A stretch of DNA of 64,000 bases from Streptomyces nojiriensis (GCF_017639205.1 NZ_CP071139.1:5455501-5519500), one strand, 5' to 3'; positions 42,834 through 52,044 are shown, counted from the first letter of the stretch. Translations and numbers: made by a program. Notes: generated by a model not told the origin, from the letters alone.

Positions 42834-44420
42834 GTGCCAGAAGCACCCTCCGCCGCCCACGACAGCGCCCCGGACACGGTTCTCGTCGTCGACTTCGGCG
42901 CCCAGTACGCCCAGCTCATCGCCCGCCGCGTCCGCGAAGCACGGGTCTACAGCGAGATCGTGCCGAGCTCGATGCCCGTCGACGAGATGCTGGCCAAGAA
43001 CCCCAAGGCGATCATCCTCTCCGGCGGTCCGTCCTCCGTGTACGAGGAGGGCGCCCCGCAGCTCGACCGTGCGATCTTCGAGGCCGGCGTCCCCGTCTTC
43101 GGCATGTGCTACGGCTTCCAGCTGATGGCGGTCACCCTCGGTGGCACCGTCGACAACACCGGCGCCCGCGAGTACGGCCGCACCCCGCTGGCCGTCTCCA
43201 AGGCCGGCTCCACCCTCTTCGAGGGCACCCCCGACAACCAGTCGGTGTGGATGTCCCACGGCGACGCCTGCTCCGCCGCCCCCGAGGGCTTCACCGTCAC
43301 CGCGTCGACGAACGTCGTCCCGGTCGCGGCCTTCGAGAACGACGAGAAGAAGCTGTACGGCGTGCAGTACCACCCCGAGGTGATGCACTCCACGCACGGC
43401 CAGCAGATCCTGGAGCACTTCCTCTACCGCGGCGCGGGCCTCGCCCCCACCTGGACCACCGGCAACATCGTCGAGGAGCAGATCGCGGCGATCCGCGAGC
43501 AGGTCGGCGACAAGCGCGCCATCTGCGGCCTCTCCGGCGGCGTCGACTCCGCCGTCGCCGCGGCCCTCGTGCAGAAGGCCATCGGCTCGCAGCTGACCTG
43601 CGTCTACGTCGACCACGGCCTGATGCGCAAGGGCGAGACCGAGCAGGTCGAGAAGGACTTCGTCGCCGCGACCGGCGTGCAGCTGAAGGTCGTCGACGCG
43701 CAGGAGCGCTTCCTGACCGCGCTGGCCGGCGTCTCCGACCCGGAGACCAAGCGCAAGATCATCGGCCGCGAGTTCATCCGCGTCTTCGAGCAGGCCCAGC
43801 TGGAGATCCTCCAGGAGGACGGCCCCGCGGTCGCCTTCCTCGTGCAGGGCACCCTGTACCCGGACGTCGTCGAGTCCGGCGGCGGCACCGGCACCGCCAA
43901 CATCAAGTCCCACCACAACGTGGGCGGGCTCCCCGACGACATCGAGTTCGAGCTCGTCGAGCCGCTGCGCCAGCTGTTCAAGGACGAGGTCCGGATGGTC
44001 GGCCAGGAGCTCGGCCTGCCCGACGAGATCGTCCAGCGCCAGCCCTTCCCGGGCCCCGGCCTCGGCATCCGCATCGTCGGCGAGGTCACCAAGGAGCGCC
44101 TGGACCTGCTCCGCGAGGCCGACGCCATCGCCCGCCACGAGCTGACCGCGGCCGGCCTCGACCGCGAGATCTGGCAGTGCCCGGTCGTCCTGCTCGCGGA
44201 CGTCCGCAGCGTCGGCGTCCAGGGTGACGGCCGCACCTACGGCCACCCGATCGTGCTGCGCCCCGTCTCCTCCGAGGACGCGATGACCGCGGACTGGACG
44301 CGCATGCCGTACGAGGTGCTCGCCCGGATCTCGACCCGCATCACCAACGAGGTGCCGGAGGTGAACCGGGTGGTCCTCGACTGCACGAGCAAGCCCCCGG
44401 GCACCATCGAGTGGGAGTAG
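42834..44420 (+). CDS. guaA: GMP synthase (glutamine-hydrolysing)
   Basis: A 528-residue bifunctional enzyme converting XMP to GMP. The N-terminal class I amidotransferase has the nucleophile Cys in VFGMCYGFQLMA and the His-Glu pair in GVQYHPEVMHS. The ATP-pyrophosphatase domain has the P-loop GLSGGVDSAVAAAL, and the C-terminal dimerisation domain ends KPPGTIEWE, the conserved ending. The GTG start has GGAAGG 7 bases upstream. A possible -10 TAGAAT is at 42790-42795. guaB and guaB3 of the same pathway are about 18 kb upstream in this window. Confidence 0.98.
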   Translation: MPEAPSAAHDSAPDTVLVVDFGAQYAQLIARRVREARVYSEIVPSSMPVDEMLAKNPKAIILSGGPSSVYEEGAPQLDRAIFEAGVPVFGMCYGFQLMAVTLGGTVDNTGAREYGRTPLAVSKAGSTLFEGTPDNQSVWMSHGDACSAAPEGFTVTASTNVVPVAAFENDEKKLYGVQYHPEVMHSTHGQQILEHFLYRGAGLAPTWTTGNIVEEQIAAIREQVGDKRAICGLSGGVDSAVAAALVQKAIGSQLTCVYVDHGLMRKGETEQVEKDFVAATGVQLKVVDAQERFLTALAGVSDPETKRKIIGREFIRVFEQAQLEILQEDGPAVAFLVQGTLYPDVVESGGGTGTANIKSHHNVGGLPDDIEFELVEPLRQLFKDEVRMVGQELGLPDEIVQRQPFPGPGLGIRIVGEVTKERLDLLREADAIARHELTAAGLDREIWQCPVVLLADVRSVGVQGDGRTYGHPIVLRPVSSEDAMTADWTRMPYEVLARISTRITNEVPEVNRVVLDCTSKPPGTIEWE

Positions 44421-44448
44421 TCCCACCCGGTCCCACCCGGAACGCCGT

Positions 44449-44483
44449 GAAGCCGCCGCCCCGCACCAGCGGGCGGCGGCTTC
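44449..44483 (+). terminator. Terminator after guaA
   Basis: A 13-base perfect inverted repeat (44449-44461 and 44471-44483) with a 9-base loop begins 28 bases after the guaA stop. Confidence 0.9.
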
Positions 44484-44555
44484 GCCGTTCCTCTGGCCAC
44501 TTGGCAGGGCCCCGGGTACCTTGCGCGGCGAACCGAGCCGTTCGAAGGAGCGCCC

Positions 44556-45317
44556 ATGCCGGACCAGCCCGTACCCGTGCCCGTGGAGCGGCTCGGCTTC
44601 GAGATGCCGCCCGTGCACGACACCGCCGACGCGGCGCGCGCCCACCGCAAGGAGCGGCTCGCCGAGGCACTGCGGCTGCTGGGCCGCCTCGGGTACGAGG
44701 ACGGGGTGGCGGGGCAGATCACCGCACGGGACCCCGAGTTCGAGGACTGCTACTGGGTGAACCCCTTCGGCCGGGCCTTCACCGCGCTCACCGCCGACGA
44801 CCTGCTGCTGGTCGACGGCGACGGCCGGGTGGTCCGGGGCGGGCGCCGGGTCAACCAGCTGGCCTTCGCCGTGCACGCGGCGATCCACCGCCGGCGCCCC
44901 GAGGTGGTCGCCGTCGTCCGCGCGCAGGGCCCGTACGGCCGGGCCCTCGCGGCCCTGGGCGAGCTGCTGGCCCCGATCACCGAGGAGGCCTGTGCCTTCT
45001 ACGAGGACCACGCGCTCCTCGACGAGTACTCCGGGGCCGACGAACCGGAGCGGACCGCGCTCGCGCTCGGCCCGTACAAGGCACTGGTCCTGCGCAACCG
45101 GGGGCTGCTGACCGTGGGGGACTCGGTGGACGCCGCGGTCTGGTGGTTCATCGAGGCGGAGCGGGCCGCGCAGGTGCAGCTGATCGCCCGGGCCGCCGGG
45201 AAGCCGGTGCCCATCGACCACCGCGCCGCGGCCCTGACCCGCGGGCGGTTCGGGTCCGATCTGGCCGCCTGGGTGAGCTACCAGCCCCTCAGGGAGCTGG
45301 TGGCGTCAACATCATGA
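44556..45317 (+). CDS. Class II aldolase/adducin-family protein without metal ligands
   Basis: A 253-residue protein with the adducin/class II aldolase fold (AVHAAIHRRRPEVVAVVR, LLAPITEEACAFYEDHALLDEYSG, ALVLRNRGLLTVGDSVDAAVWWFIEAERAAQVQLIAR in order). In family enzymes three His bind Zn: the HxH of VVHTHSP and the His of LRNHGL. Here they are R122-A-Q124 and R182, and the GH of the N-terminal substrate loop is GQ54. Metal-dependent aldol chemistry is therefore unlikely. A ligand-binding or structural role is more likely. ATG start. Confidence 0.85.
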   Translation: MPDQPVPVPVERLGFEMPPVHDTADAARAHRKERLAEALRLLGRLGYEDGVAGQITARDPEFEDCYWVNPFGRAFTALTADDLLLVDGDGRVVRGGRRVNQLAFAVHAAIHRRRPEVVAVVRAQGPYGRALAALGELLAPITEEACAFYEDHALLDEYSGADEPERTALALGPYKALVLRNRGLLTVGDSVDAAVWWFIEAERAAQVQLIARAAGKPVPIDHRAAALTRGRFGSDLAAWVSYQPLRELVASTS

Positions 45318-45419
45318 ACCGTTAATCACCTGCTCTGACATCGTGCGCAATCCGGAGCACTGCCGCAGTGGTGCACAATTCGCTGGCATTGCACCGTAGT
45401 TCAGAGAGGCGGCACGTAC

Positions 45420-46676
45420 GTGGCTGTCCAAGAGATGTCCCGCGGTACCCACACCACCGCCTGCGCCTGCGACGAGTGCGCCCGCGAGGGCCACCGACGC
45501 GCGGTCACGGCGTTCCTCGAGAAGCGTGACGAGTTCGCCTCCGGGCAGGGCGTGCCGGCCGCCGTGGCCCACTCGCTCGGCGCCTCCCGCCAGTGGGTCT
45601 CCGACGAGCTGACCCTGTCGGCCCGCACCGTCGCCGACCGGGGCCGGGAAGCCGGGAACTCCTGGCTGTACCTGTTCTCCCGGCGGGCCGTCCTCGCCAT
45701 CTGGATCGCCGCCGGGGTCCTGCTGCTGGTGCAGGTCGCCGCCGCGCTCGGCACCGGCTGGTCCACGGCGCGCACCGCCGGGCTGCTGGCGGCCCTGGTG
45801 CTGGCCGGGCTGCTCACGGTCGCGGCCCGCGCCCAGTCCGTGCGCGGCGGGCTGCTGGCCCCGCTGGTCGGCGAGGACAACCGGCTGTCCACGTCGAAGG
45901 CGGTGCCCAGTGCCTGGGTGGTGCTGACGGCCTTCGCCACGCTGCTGCCCGCGCTGCGGCTGGCCACCTCGGCGCCCGGGCCCGAGCGGCAGGCGCTGTA
46001 CGCGGGCCTCGCGCTGGACCGGGCGCTGCCGCTGCTGGCGGTGGTCTCGCTGACCTCGGCCGTCGCGGTGCTGGTGCGCCGCGTGGTCTCCGTACGGATC
46101 ATGGGCCAGCGGCTGCAGAAGCTGCCGGCCGACCGGCCGCGCGGGGTGGACCTCCTGACGGACGACGCGGGCCGCGGGAGCTTCCCGGACGCGCAGTACG
46201 TGCTCGTCTCGACGGTGGTGCTCGGCTACGCGGCGGCCTCGCTCGCGCGTTTCCCCGCCCGGCTGCCGCAGCTGCCGTGGGCGCTGGCCCTGCTGGTGGC
46301 GCTGTCGGCCGCGGTGTACCTGGCGGCGAAGTACGCGGAGGGCAGCCGCCCGCTGGTGCTGTCCGTGGTGCGCAGACGGGAGCCCGGGGATCTGGACGCG
46401 GCCGTCCGCCCCGGGGACGACATCGAGATCCGGGGCGTGGGCTTCGTGCCGCCCGGGGCGCAGACGCCGGAGATGCTGGCCCGTCTGGTGGTACGGGTCG
46501 GGGCGGTGCACGTGCACGTGCCGCTGGTCCCGGTGGCGGGCGGATTCACCAATCCTTCCGACGCCGTGCTGACCGTGCCGGTCCCGGCGGAGGTGGAGCC
46601 CGGGCGCGTCGAGATCCAGGTGGTCACGGCCGCAGGGGTGGAATCCAACCGCTGCACCATCGATGTTGCCGAGTGA
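45420..46676 (+). CDS. Multi-spanning membrane protein with C-terminal IPT/TIG-like domain
   Basis: A 418-residue protein of unknown function. The N-terminus (about 90 residues, including CACDECAREGHRRAVTAFLEK) is soluble and has three close Cys. Six or so membrane segments follow between residues 90 and 310 (such as AVLAIWIAAGVLLLVQVAAAL). The final ~100 residues are a beta-rich outer or inner domain with GDDIEIRGVGFVPPGAQTP, resembling IPT/TIG immunoglobulin-like folds. The GTG at 45420 is used. An internal ATG six codons downstream is an alternative start. Confidence 0.75.
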   Translation: MAVQEMSRGTHTTACACDECAREGHRRAVTAFLEKRDEFASGQGVPAAVAHSLGASRQWVSDELTLSARTVADRGREAGNSWLYLFSRRAVLAIWIAAGVLLLVQVAAALGTGWSTARTAGLLAALVLAGLLTVAARAQSVRGGLLAPLVGEDNRLSTSKAVPSAWVVLTAFATLLPALRLATSAPGPERQALYAGLALDRALPLLAVVSLTSAVAVLVRRVVSVRIMGQRLQKLPADRPRGVDLLTDDAGRGSFPDAQYVLVSTVVLGYAAASLARFPARLPQLPWALALLVALSAAVYLAAKYAEGSRPLVLSVVRRREPGDLDAAVRPGDDIEIRGVGFVPPGAQTPEMLARLVVRVGAVHVHVPLVPVAGGFTNPSDAVLTVPVPAEVEPGRVEIQVVTAAGVESNRCTIDVAE

Positions 46677-46694
46677 TGGGGGTACACATGTTCC

Positions 46695-47210
46695 GTGAAC
46701 CGAACCGATGTTCTTGAAACCGACGCCCCTCGCGAGGTCGTGGGCCTGCGCGAGCTGGCCTCCCGGCACGCGCTGCTGCCCCTGCGGCTCTTCCTCGGCG
46801 TGACCTTCGTGTACGCCGGTCTCGACAAACTGACCGACCCGGCGTTCCTCTCCGCCTCCGGCGACGGCTCCATCGGGGACCTGATGCGCGGGGTGCGCGA
46901 CACCTCCGCGATCCCCGGCCTCGTGGACCTGTCGCTGAACGCGCCCGTCGGCTTCGCCGTCGCCCTGGCCATCGGGGAGATCCTGGTCGGCCTCGGGGCC
47001 CTGGCCGGCCTGCTGACCCGCATCGCGGCCGTCGGCGGGGCGCTGATCGCGCTCAGCCTGTGGCTCACGGTGTCGTGGGCGGTGACCCCGTACTACTACG
47101 GCAACGACCTGATCTACCTGATGGCGTGGACCCCGTTGATCCTGGCCGGGGCGCCCTACCTGTCGCTGGACTCGGTGATCCGGTCGCGCCTGTCCCGGCG
47201 CACGGCGTAG
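46695..47210 (+). CDS. DoxX-family membrane protein
   Basis: A 171-residue membrane protein with four helices. The DoxX pattern appears as PLRLFLGVTFVYAGLDKLTDP at the start and GEILVGLGALAGLLTRIAA in the middle. The family includes quinol-linked and redox-associated subunits, but most members are uncharacterised. The GTG start lies 19 bases after the upstream membrane gene, suggesting co-transcription. Its last 55 bases overlap the last 55 bases of a convergent gene on the other strand. Confidence 0.82.
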   Translation: MNRTDVLETDAPREVVGLRELASRHALLPLRLFLGVTFVYAGLDKLTDPAFLSASGDGSIGDLMRGVRDTSAIPGLVDLSLNAPVGFAVALAIGEILVGLGALAGLLTRIAAVGGALIALSLWLTVSWAVTPYYYGNDLIYLMAWTPLILAGAPYLSLDSVIRSRLSRRTA

Positions 47211-47380
47211 GTCACCAGCCCGGCCAGCGCGGCGAGGGTGAGGCCGCCCATGGTGATCGGGACGACCGCGAACCAGGGCAGGTCCGCCTCGCCGGTGCTG
47301 TCGAGCAGGTAGAGCACGCCCGCCACCAGCAGGGCCAGCCCCGCGATCAGCCGTCCCGGCTGGAACTCATGACGCCGCAC
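47156..47380 (-). CDS. Small two-helix membrane protein
   Basis: A 74-residue protein beginning MRRHEFQPGRLIAGLALLV, with two membrane segments and a basic C-terminus. The GTG start overlaps the stop of the upstream PspC-domain gene (14 bases), so the two are coupled. The 3' end overlaps the DoxX gene on the opposite strand over 47156-47210. Function unknown. Confidence 0.78.
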   Translation of the reverse strand: MRRHEFQPGRLIAGLALLVAGVLYLLDSTGEADLPWFAVVPITMGGLTLAALAGLVTYAVRRDRRDRITESSDR

Positions 47381-48692
47381 GGGCCACCTCCACCTGTCCG
47401 AAGTCCGCACCGAGGTGCAGTTCGATCGTCCCGCCGGCCTCCGTGCCGGCAGCCGGCGCGAGGGTCTCCTTGCGGTTCTGCGCTCCGGCCCGCTCGATCC
47501 GGTCCGCGCGGTCCCCGGGCATCTGTACGTCGCCCACCCGCCGGATGGTGACATCGGCCAGCGCGGTGACCTCCCGCGGCAGGACCACCTTGAGCCGGCC
47601 CGCTTCGATGGACGCCCCGACGGCCACGGTGGTGCCCTTCGGCACGTCCAGGCGGCTCAGGTCCAGCGTGGCGAGCCCGGTGCCCGCCTCGTACACGGGC
47701 TTCACGTCGGCCACTGCGGCCGGACGCCACTCGACCTCCCGCCAGTCCGTGCCGATCTCCTGGGGCAGGACGGCCGCGCCCGCGAGCAGGCCCGCGGTGC
47801 ACACGGCCAGCACGACCGTGCCGAAGCCGGTGCGTCCCAGCAGGGAGCTGACCGCGAGGCCCAGACCGAAGACGACCAGTGCGGCGGCGAGCCCGGTCTG
47901 CAGGGCCTCGCCGAGCGGATTGCCCTCCCAGGTGGCGGCGGTCCCCGCGATCCCGGCGAGCAGCGCCAGTACGAAGACCCGGCCGCCGATGCCGCCGCGC
48001 GGGCGGGCCGGGGCGGCGGGCGCCTTCGGGGACGAGCGCGGGGAGCGGCCGGTCGGCACGGGGTCCGCGGTGTCGTCGGGCCCCCACAGGTATCCCGTTC
48101 CGCCGACCGGGCCGGTCGTACCGTCCTTGACCAGCGGGTCCCGCCACCACGACGGGCCGCCGGGGGTGGGCGGAGCCTGCGTCTCCGGCGGGGCGGGCGA
48201 GTGCGCGGCGCGGGGGGCGCTGCCGGCCGCGTCGGGTGCCTGCGCCTCGGGCGGGCCGGTGTGCCGCCTGCGCTGCGACCAGTACGAGGCCCCGCCCAGC
48301 GCCAGGACGACCAGCACCGAGAAGGCCGCCAGCCCGCCGTTGTCCAGCATCGACAGGAACAGCGCGCAGCCCACCAGCGCGGCGAACACCGCCGCCAGCG
48401 TGGCCCCCTCGACCCGGCCGGTCAGCAGCTTCTTCGCCTCGCTGTCCTCCTCGCCCTCCAGCGGGAGCAGCAGCCACGCGAAGCCGTAGAAGATGAGACC
48501 GACGCCGCCGGTGACCGCGAGGACCCCGAGGACGATGCGGAAGACCACCGGGTCCAGGTCGAAGTACCGGCCGAGGCCGCCGCACACACCCGCGAGGACC
48601 TTGTCGCGCTTGCTGCGGCGCAGGAGCGGCCTGCCGTCGGCGGCCCGCGGGGCCCCGGGTCCGGCCGGCGGGGCGTCGTGTACTTCGGTCAT
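47367..48692 (-). CDS. PspC-domain membrane protein with long cytoplasmic/wall linker
   Basis: A 441-residue membrane protein. The PspC domain is near the N-terminus (RRSKRDKVLAGVCGGLGRYFDLDPVVFRIVLGVLAVTGGVGL in order), then several further helices, a Pro/Gly-rich linker, three more helices, and a C-terminal beta domain (WREVEWRPAAVADVKPVYEAGTG ... EIGTDWRE, TIELHLGADFGQVEVARAA) resembling actinobacterial adhesin-like domains found after PspC. PspC proteins sense envelope stress in other bacteria. The ATG at 48692 is preferred to a GTG at 48728. It is divergent from a PspC-containing histidine kinase. Confidence 0.82.
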   Translation of the reverse strand: MTEVHDAPPAGPGAPRAADGRPLLRRSKRDKVLAGVCGGLGRYFDLDPVVFRIVLGVLAVTGGVGLIFYGFAWLLLPLEGEEDSEAKKLLTGRVEGATLAAVFAALVGCALFLSMLDNGGLAAFSVLVVLALGGASYWSQRRRHTGPPEAQAPDAAGSAPRAAHSPAPPETQAPPTPGGPSWWRDPLVKDGTTGPVGGTGYLWGPDDTADPVPTGRSPRSSPKAPAAPARPRGGIGGRVFVLALLAGIAGTAATWEGNPLGEALQTGLAAALVVFGLGLAVSSLLGRTGFGTVVLAVCTAGLLAGAAVLPQEIGTDWREVEWRPAAVADVKPVYEAGTGLATLDLSRLDVPKGTTVAVGASIEAGRLKVVLPREVTALADVTIRRVGDVQMPGDRADRIERAGAQNRKETLAPAAGTEAGGTIELHLGADFGQVEVARAAS

Positions 48693-48823
48693 GGGTCCAT
48701 GGTGACGGGCCGCGGAAGCGGACGGCACCGGGCCCTACCCTGGTGCAACCCTGATATCCCCCGGGTACAAGTGGGGGGATGCCCTGATGACCGGCCCCCG
48801 CCGGGCGTGTGACCCTTGGTGAC

Positions 48824-50119
48824 ATGCCCGTAGCCGCCGCTCCCCGTACCCCGCACGCACCGGACGCCGACGACGTGCCGCAGCGCAAGCTCTACCGCAG
48901 CGCCGACGGCCGGATGCTCGGCGGTGTCGCGCGCGGTCTCGCCGGGCACCTCGGGCTTCCGGTGGGCTGGGTCCGCCTGGCGTTCCTCCTGCTGTTCATG
49001 TGGGGCGACGGGCTGGGCGTGCTGCTGTACGCGGCGTTCTGGGTCTTCGTACCGCTCGGCGTCGGCGGCCGGACCGGGCACCGCTCCTTCTTCGAGACCC
49101 TCCCCGACGGGACCCGCCGGGTGCGCAAACCCGACCGGGGGCAGATCACCGCGCTGATCGCCCTGTTCATCGGTGCGGGCATCTTCATTTCCAAGGTCCA
49201 GCTCGGCGGCGCGTCCGGCCGGTACGTGTGGCCGACGCTGCTGGTCGGGGCCGGGGTCGTGCTCGTATGGCGGCAGGCCGACAACGCCCGCCGCGCCCAC
49301 TGGTCCACGGCCGCCGAACGGCGCGGACGCCTCTTCCAGGTCGCGCGGGCCCTCGCCGGTGTCGTCCTGGTCGGGGTGGGCCTGACCGTGTTCATCGTCG
49401 TACGGGGCTCCGCCGCACAGCTCGGCAACGTCCTCACCGCCACCCTCGCCGTCCTCGTCGGCGTGGCCCTGCTCGCCGGACCCTGGCTGATCCGGATGAC
49501 CCAGGACCTGTCCGAGGAACGCCTGATGCGCATCCGCGCCCAGGAGCGCGCCGAGGTCGCCGCCCACGTGCACGACTCGGTGCTGCACACCCTCACCCTG
49601 ATCCAGCGCAACGCGGAGGACGTCTCCGAGGTGCGCCGCCTCGCGCGGGCGCAGGAACGCGAACTGCGGAACTGGCTCTACAAGCCCGAGGGCACCGGCA
49701 AGGAGGAGGCGGAGGAGCCGGCCACCCTCGCGGAGGCCGTGAAGAAGACCGCCGCCGAGGTGGAGGACCACCACGGCGTCCCGATCGAGGTCGTGGTCGT
49801 CGGTGACTGCCCGCTCGACGAACGGCTGGCGGCACAGATCCAGGCCGCGCGCGAGGCGATGGTCAACGCCGCCAAGTACGGTGGCGAAGGCGGGCCCGTA
49901 CAGGTGTACGCGGAGGTGGAGGGGCAGACGGTGTTCGTGTCCGTACGGGACCGGGGACCGGGCTTCGACATCGACGCGGTACCCGGCGACCGCATGGGCG
50001 TACGAGAATCGATCATCGGCCGGATGCAGCGCAACGGCGGGACCGCACGGCTGCGGTCCGCGCCCGACGGCGGCACGGAAGTCGAGCTGGAGATGGAGAG
50101 GGCGGCGAACACAGGATGA
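48824..50119 (+). CDS. PspC-domain sensor histidine kinase (HisKA_3 type)
   Basis: A 431-residue kinase with a PspC domain (QRKLYRSADGRMLGGVARGLAGHLGL) at the N-terminus, three to four membrane helices, then a HisKA_3 dimerisation motif (RAEVAAHVHDSVLHTLTLIQ, His at the phospho-acceptor position) and an ATPase domain (AREAMVNAAKYGG, VRDRGPGFDIDAVP, MGVRESIIGRM). It is paired with the NarL-type regulator that overlaps its end by 4 bases (ATGA). Starts at GTG 48809 and ATG 48824 are both possible. Confidence 0.88.
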   Translation: MPVAAAPRTPHAPDADDVPQRKLYRSADGRMLGGVARGLAGHLGLPVGWVRLAFLLLFMWGDGLGVLLYAAFWVFVPLGVGGRTGHRSFFETLPDGTRRVRKPDRGQITALIALFIGAGIFISKVQLGGASGRYVWPTLLVGAGVVLVWRQADNARRAHWSTAAERRGRLFQVARALAGVVLVGVGLTVFIVVRGSAAQLGNVLTATLAVLVGVALLAGPWLIRMTQDLSEERLMRIRAQERAEVAAHVHDSVLHTLTLIQRNAEDVSEVRRLARAQERELRNWLYKPEGTGKEEAEEPATLAEAVKKTAAEVEDHHGVPIEVVVVGDCPLDERLAAQIQAAREAMVNAAKYGGEGGPVQVYAEVEGQTVFVSVRDRGPGFDIDAVPGDRMGVRESIIGRMQRNGGTARLRSAPDGGTEVELEMERAANTG

Positions 50120-50814
50120 CCGAGGCCGGAGAGAACGCAGGCGCGGCGGAGACCAGGCGCGTCCGCGTGGTGCTCGTCGACGACCACAGGATGTTCCGTA
50201 CGGGGGTGCAGGCCGAGATCGGCGAGACCGACCGGACGGGCGTCGAGGTCGTCGGCGAGGCGGCCGACGTCGACCAGGCCGTCACCGTCATCACCGCCAC
50301 CCGCCCCGAGGTGGTCCTGCTCGACGTGCACCTGCCCGGCGGCGGTGGCGTCGAGGTACTGCGGCGCTGCGCCCCGCTGATGGCGGCGGCCGTGAACCCC
50401 GTGCGGTTCCTGGCGCTGTCGGTGTCGGACGCGGCCGAGGACGTCATCGGGGTCATCCGCGGCGGTGCGCGCGGGTACGTCACCAAGACCATCACCGGCA
50501 CCGACCTGGTGGACTCGGTCTTCCGGGTGCAGGACGGGGACGCGGTGTTCTCGCCGCGGCTGGCGGGCTTCGTGCTCGACGCGTTCGCCTCGACGGACGC
50601 GCCGCCGGTCGACGAGGACCTGGACCGGCTCACGCAGCGCGAGCGCGAGGTGCTGCGGCTGATCGCGCGCGGGTACGCGTACAAGGAGATCGCCAAGCAG
50701 CTCTTCATCTCGGTGAAGACGGTCGAGTCGCACGTCTCGGCCGTCCTGCGCAAGCTCCAGCTCTCCAACCGGCACGAGCTGACCCGCTGGGCGACGGCCC
50801 GCCGCCTGGTCTGA
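50116..50814 (+). CDS. NarL/FixJ-family response regulator
   Basis: A 232-residue regulator overlapping the kinase stop by 4 bases. The receiver domain has VRVVLVDDHRMFRTGVQAE and the phosphorylation Asp in EVVLLDVHLPGGGG. The LuxR-type helix-turn-helix reads LTQREREVLRLIARGYAYKEI and KTVESHVSAVLRKLQLSNR. It is the cognate partner of the PspC-domain kinase. The system likely controls membrane or wall stress genes, possibly the divergent PspC gene. Confidence 0.93.
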   Translation: MTEAGENAGAAETRRVRVVLVDDHRMFRTGVQAEIGETDRTGVEVVGEAADVDQAVTVITATRPEVVLLDVHLPGGGGVEVLRRCAPLMAAAVNPVRFLALSVSDAAEDVIGVIRGGARGYVTKTITGTDLVDSVFRVQDGDAVFSPRLAGFVLDAFASTDAPPVDEDLDRLTQREREVLRLIARGYAYKEIAKQLFISVKTVESHVSAVLRKLQLSNRHELTRWATARRLV

Positions 50815-50906
50815 GCCCCGGGCCGGACGTCTGACCTGCGGTGTGACCCACGCCGCAGGCCGACCTGGCAACCGGAAGCGCACACGCCGCCCTCTAGGGT
50901 GGCGTG

Positions 50907-52010
50907 ATGAGCTTGACCGGTACACCCTTCTTCGCGACGGTGATCGCCCTGACGGTGATCGCCGTCGTCCTGCCGCTGGCCGTGTGGAGCAAGGTGCGCG
51001 GCCCGGCCGCCGTACGCACCGCCCTGCGCGCCCTGATGGTGGTGTTCGCCCAGGTCACAGCGGTCGCCGTGGTGTTCGTCGCGGTCAACCGGGCCGAGCA
51101 CTTCTATGCCTCCTGGAGCGACCTGCTCGGCACCGGCAAGTACGTCACGGCCGCCCCCGACCTCGGCCCGGACGGGCTCGGCGGCAAGAAGGTGGAAGAG
51201 GCGCCGAAGGTCAAGCAGGAGTTCCAGCCGGTGGAAGGGCTGGGCGGTCGCGTCAAGAAGACCGAGCTCGACGGCAAGATCTCCGGGGTCAAGGGCGATG
51301 TCATGGTGTGGCTGCCGCCGCAGTACGACGACCCGGCCTACAAGGACAAGAAGTTCCCGGTGGTCGAGCTGATACCGGGCATACCGGGGACGGGGAAGTC
51401 CTGGTTCCAGGGGCTCAAGGCGCACGAGGTGCTGGAGCCGCTGATGAAGAGCGGCAAGGTGCAGCCGTTCATCCTGGTCTCGCCGCGCGCCATGCTGCTC
51501 GGCAATGGCGACACCGGCTGCGCCAACCTCCCCGGCAAGGTCAACGCGGACAGCTGGTTCAGCGTCGACGTCCGCAAGATGGTCGTCGACAACTTCCGGG
51601 CCTCCGACGAAGCCCGCACCTGGGGCGTGGCAGGCTACTCGGCCGGCGCCTACTGCGCCGCCAAGCTCGCCATCGCGCACCCCGACCGCTACAGCGCGGC
51701 CGTCTCCCTGTCCGGCTACAACGACCCGGGGCAGGAGCCCTCGTCTCTGGTCGCCAAGGACCCCGAACTGCGCAAGACGCACAACCTGAAGAACTGGCTC
51801 CAGGCCGCGCCCACCCCGCCCGCGGTGTCGCTGTGGATGTCGGGCGCCGAGCAGGACGGCTACCTGTCCGGCACGGACCTCAAGGCGATCGCCAAGAGCC
51901 CGACCGTGGTGCACGCGGAGAAGGTCGTCGGCGGGCACAACCTCGAATCGTGGTCCAAGCAGCTGCCGCAGACCTTCGGCTGGCTGAGCGGCGTGGTCAA
52001 GGCCCCGTAG
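50907..52010 (+). CDS. Membrane-anchored esterase (alpha/beta hydrolase, esterase D-like)
   Basis: A 367-residue protein with two N-terminal membrane segments (TVIALTVIAVVLPLAVWS and ALMVVFAQVTAVAVVFVAV) followed by an exported alpha/beta hydrolase domain. Substrate-domain motifs are MVWLPPQYDD and the nucleophile elbow GYSAGAYCAA, with the Ser at the centre. It resembles the esterase/mycolyltransferase-type branch. Streptomyces lack mycolic acids, so another ester is the substrate. The ATG at 50907 is preferred to the GTG directly before it. Confidence 0.83.
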   Translation: MSLTGTPFFATVIALTVIAVVLPLAVWSKVRGPAAVRTALRALMVVFAQVTAVAVVFVAVNRAEHFYASWSDLLGTGKYVTAAPDLGPDGLGGKKVEEAPKVKQEFQPVEGLGGRVKKTELDGKISGVKGDVMVWLPPQYDDPAYKDKKFPVVELIPGIPGTGKSWFQGLKAHEVLEPLMKSGKVQPFILVSPRAMLLGNGDTGCANLPGKVNADSWFSVDVRKMVVDNFRASDEARTWGVAGYSAGAYCAAKLAIAHPDRYSAAVSLSGYNDPGQEPSSLVAKDPELRKTHNLKNWLQAAPTPPAVSLWMSGAEQDGYLSGTDLKAIAKSPTVVHAEKVVGGHNLESWSKQLPQTFGWLSGVVKAP

Positions 52011-52044
52011 GCCGTCCCTTCCGGATCTTGCCGGGATGCCGGGA

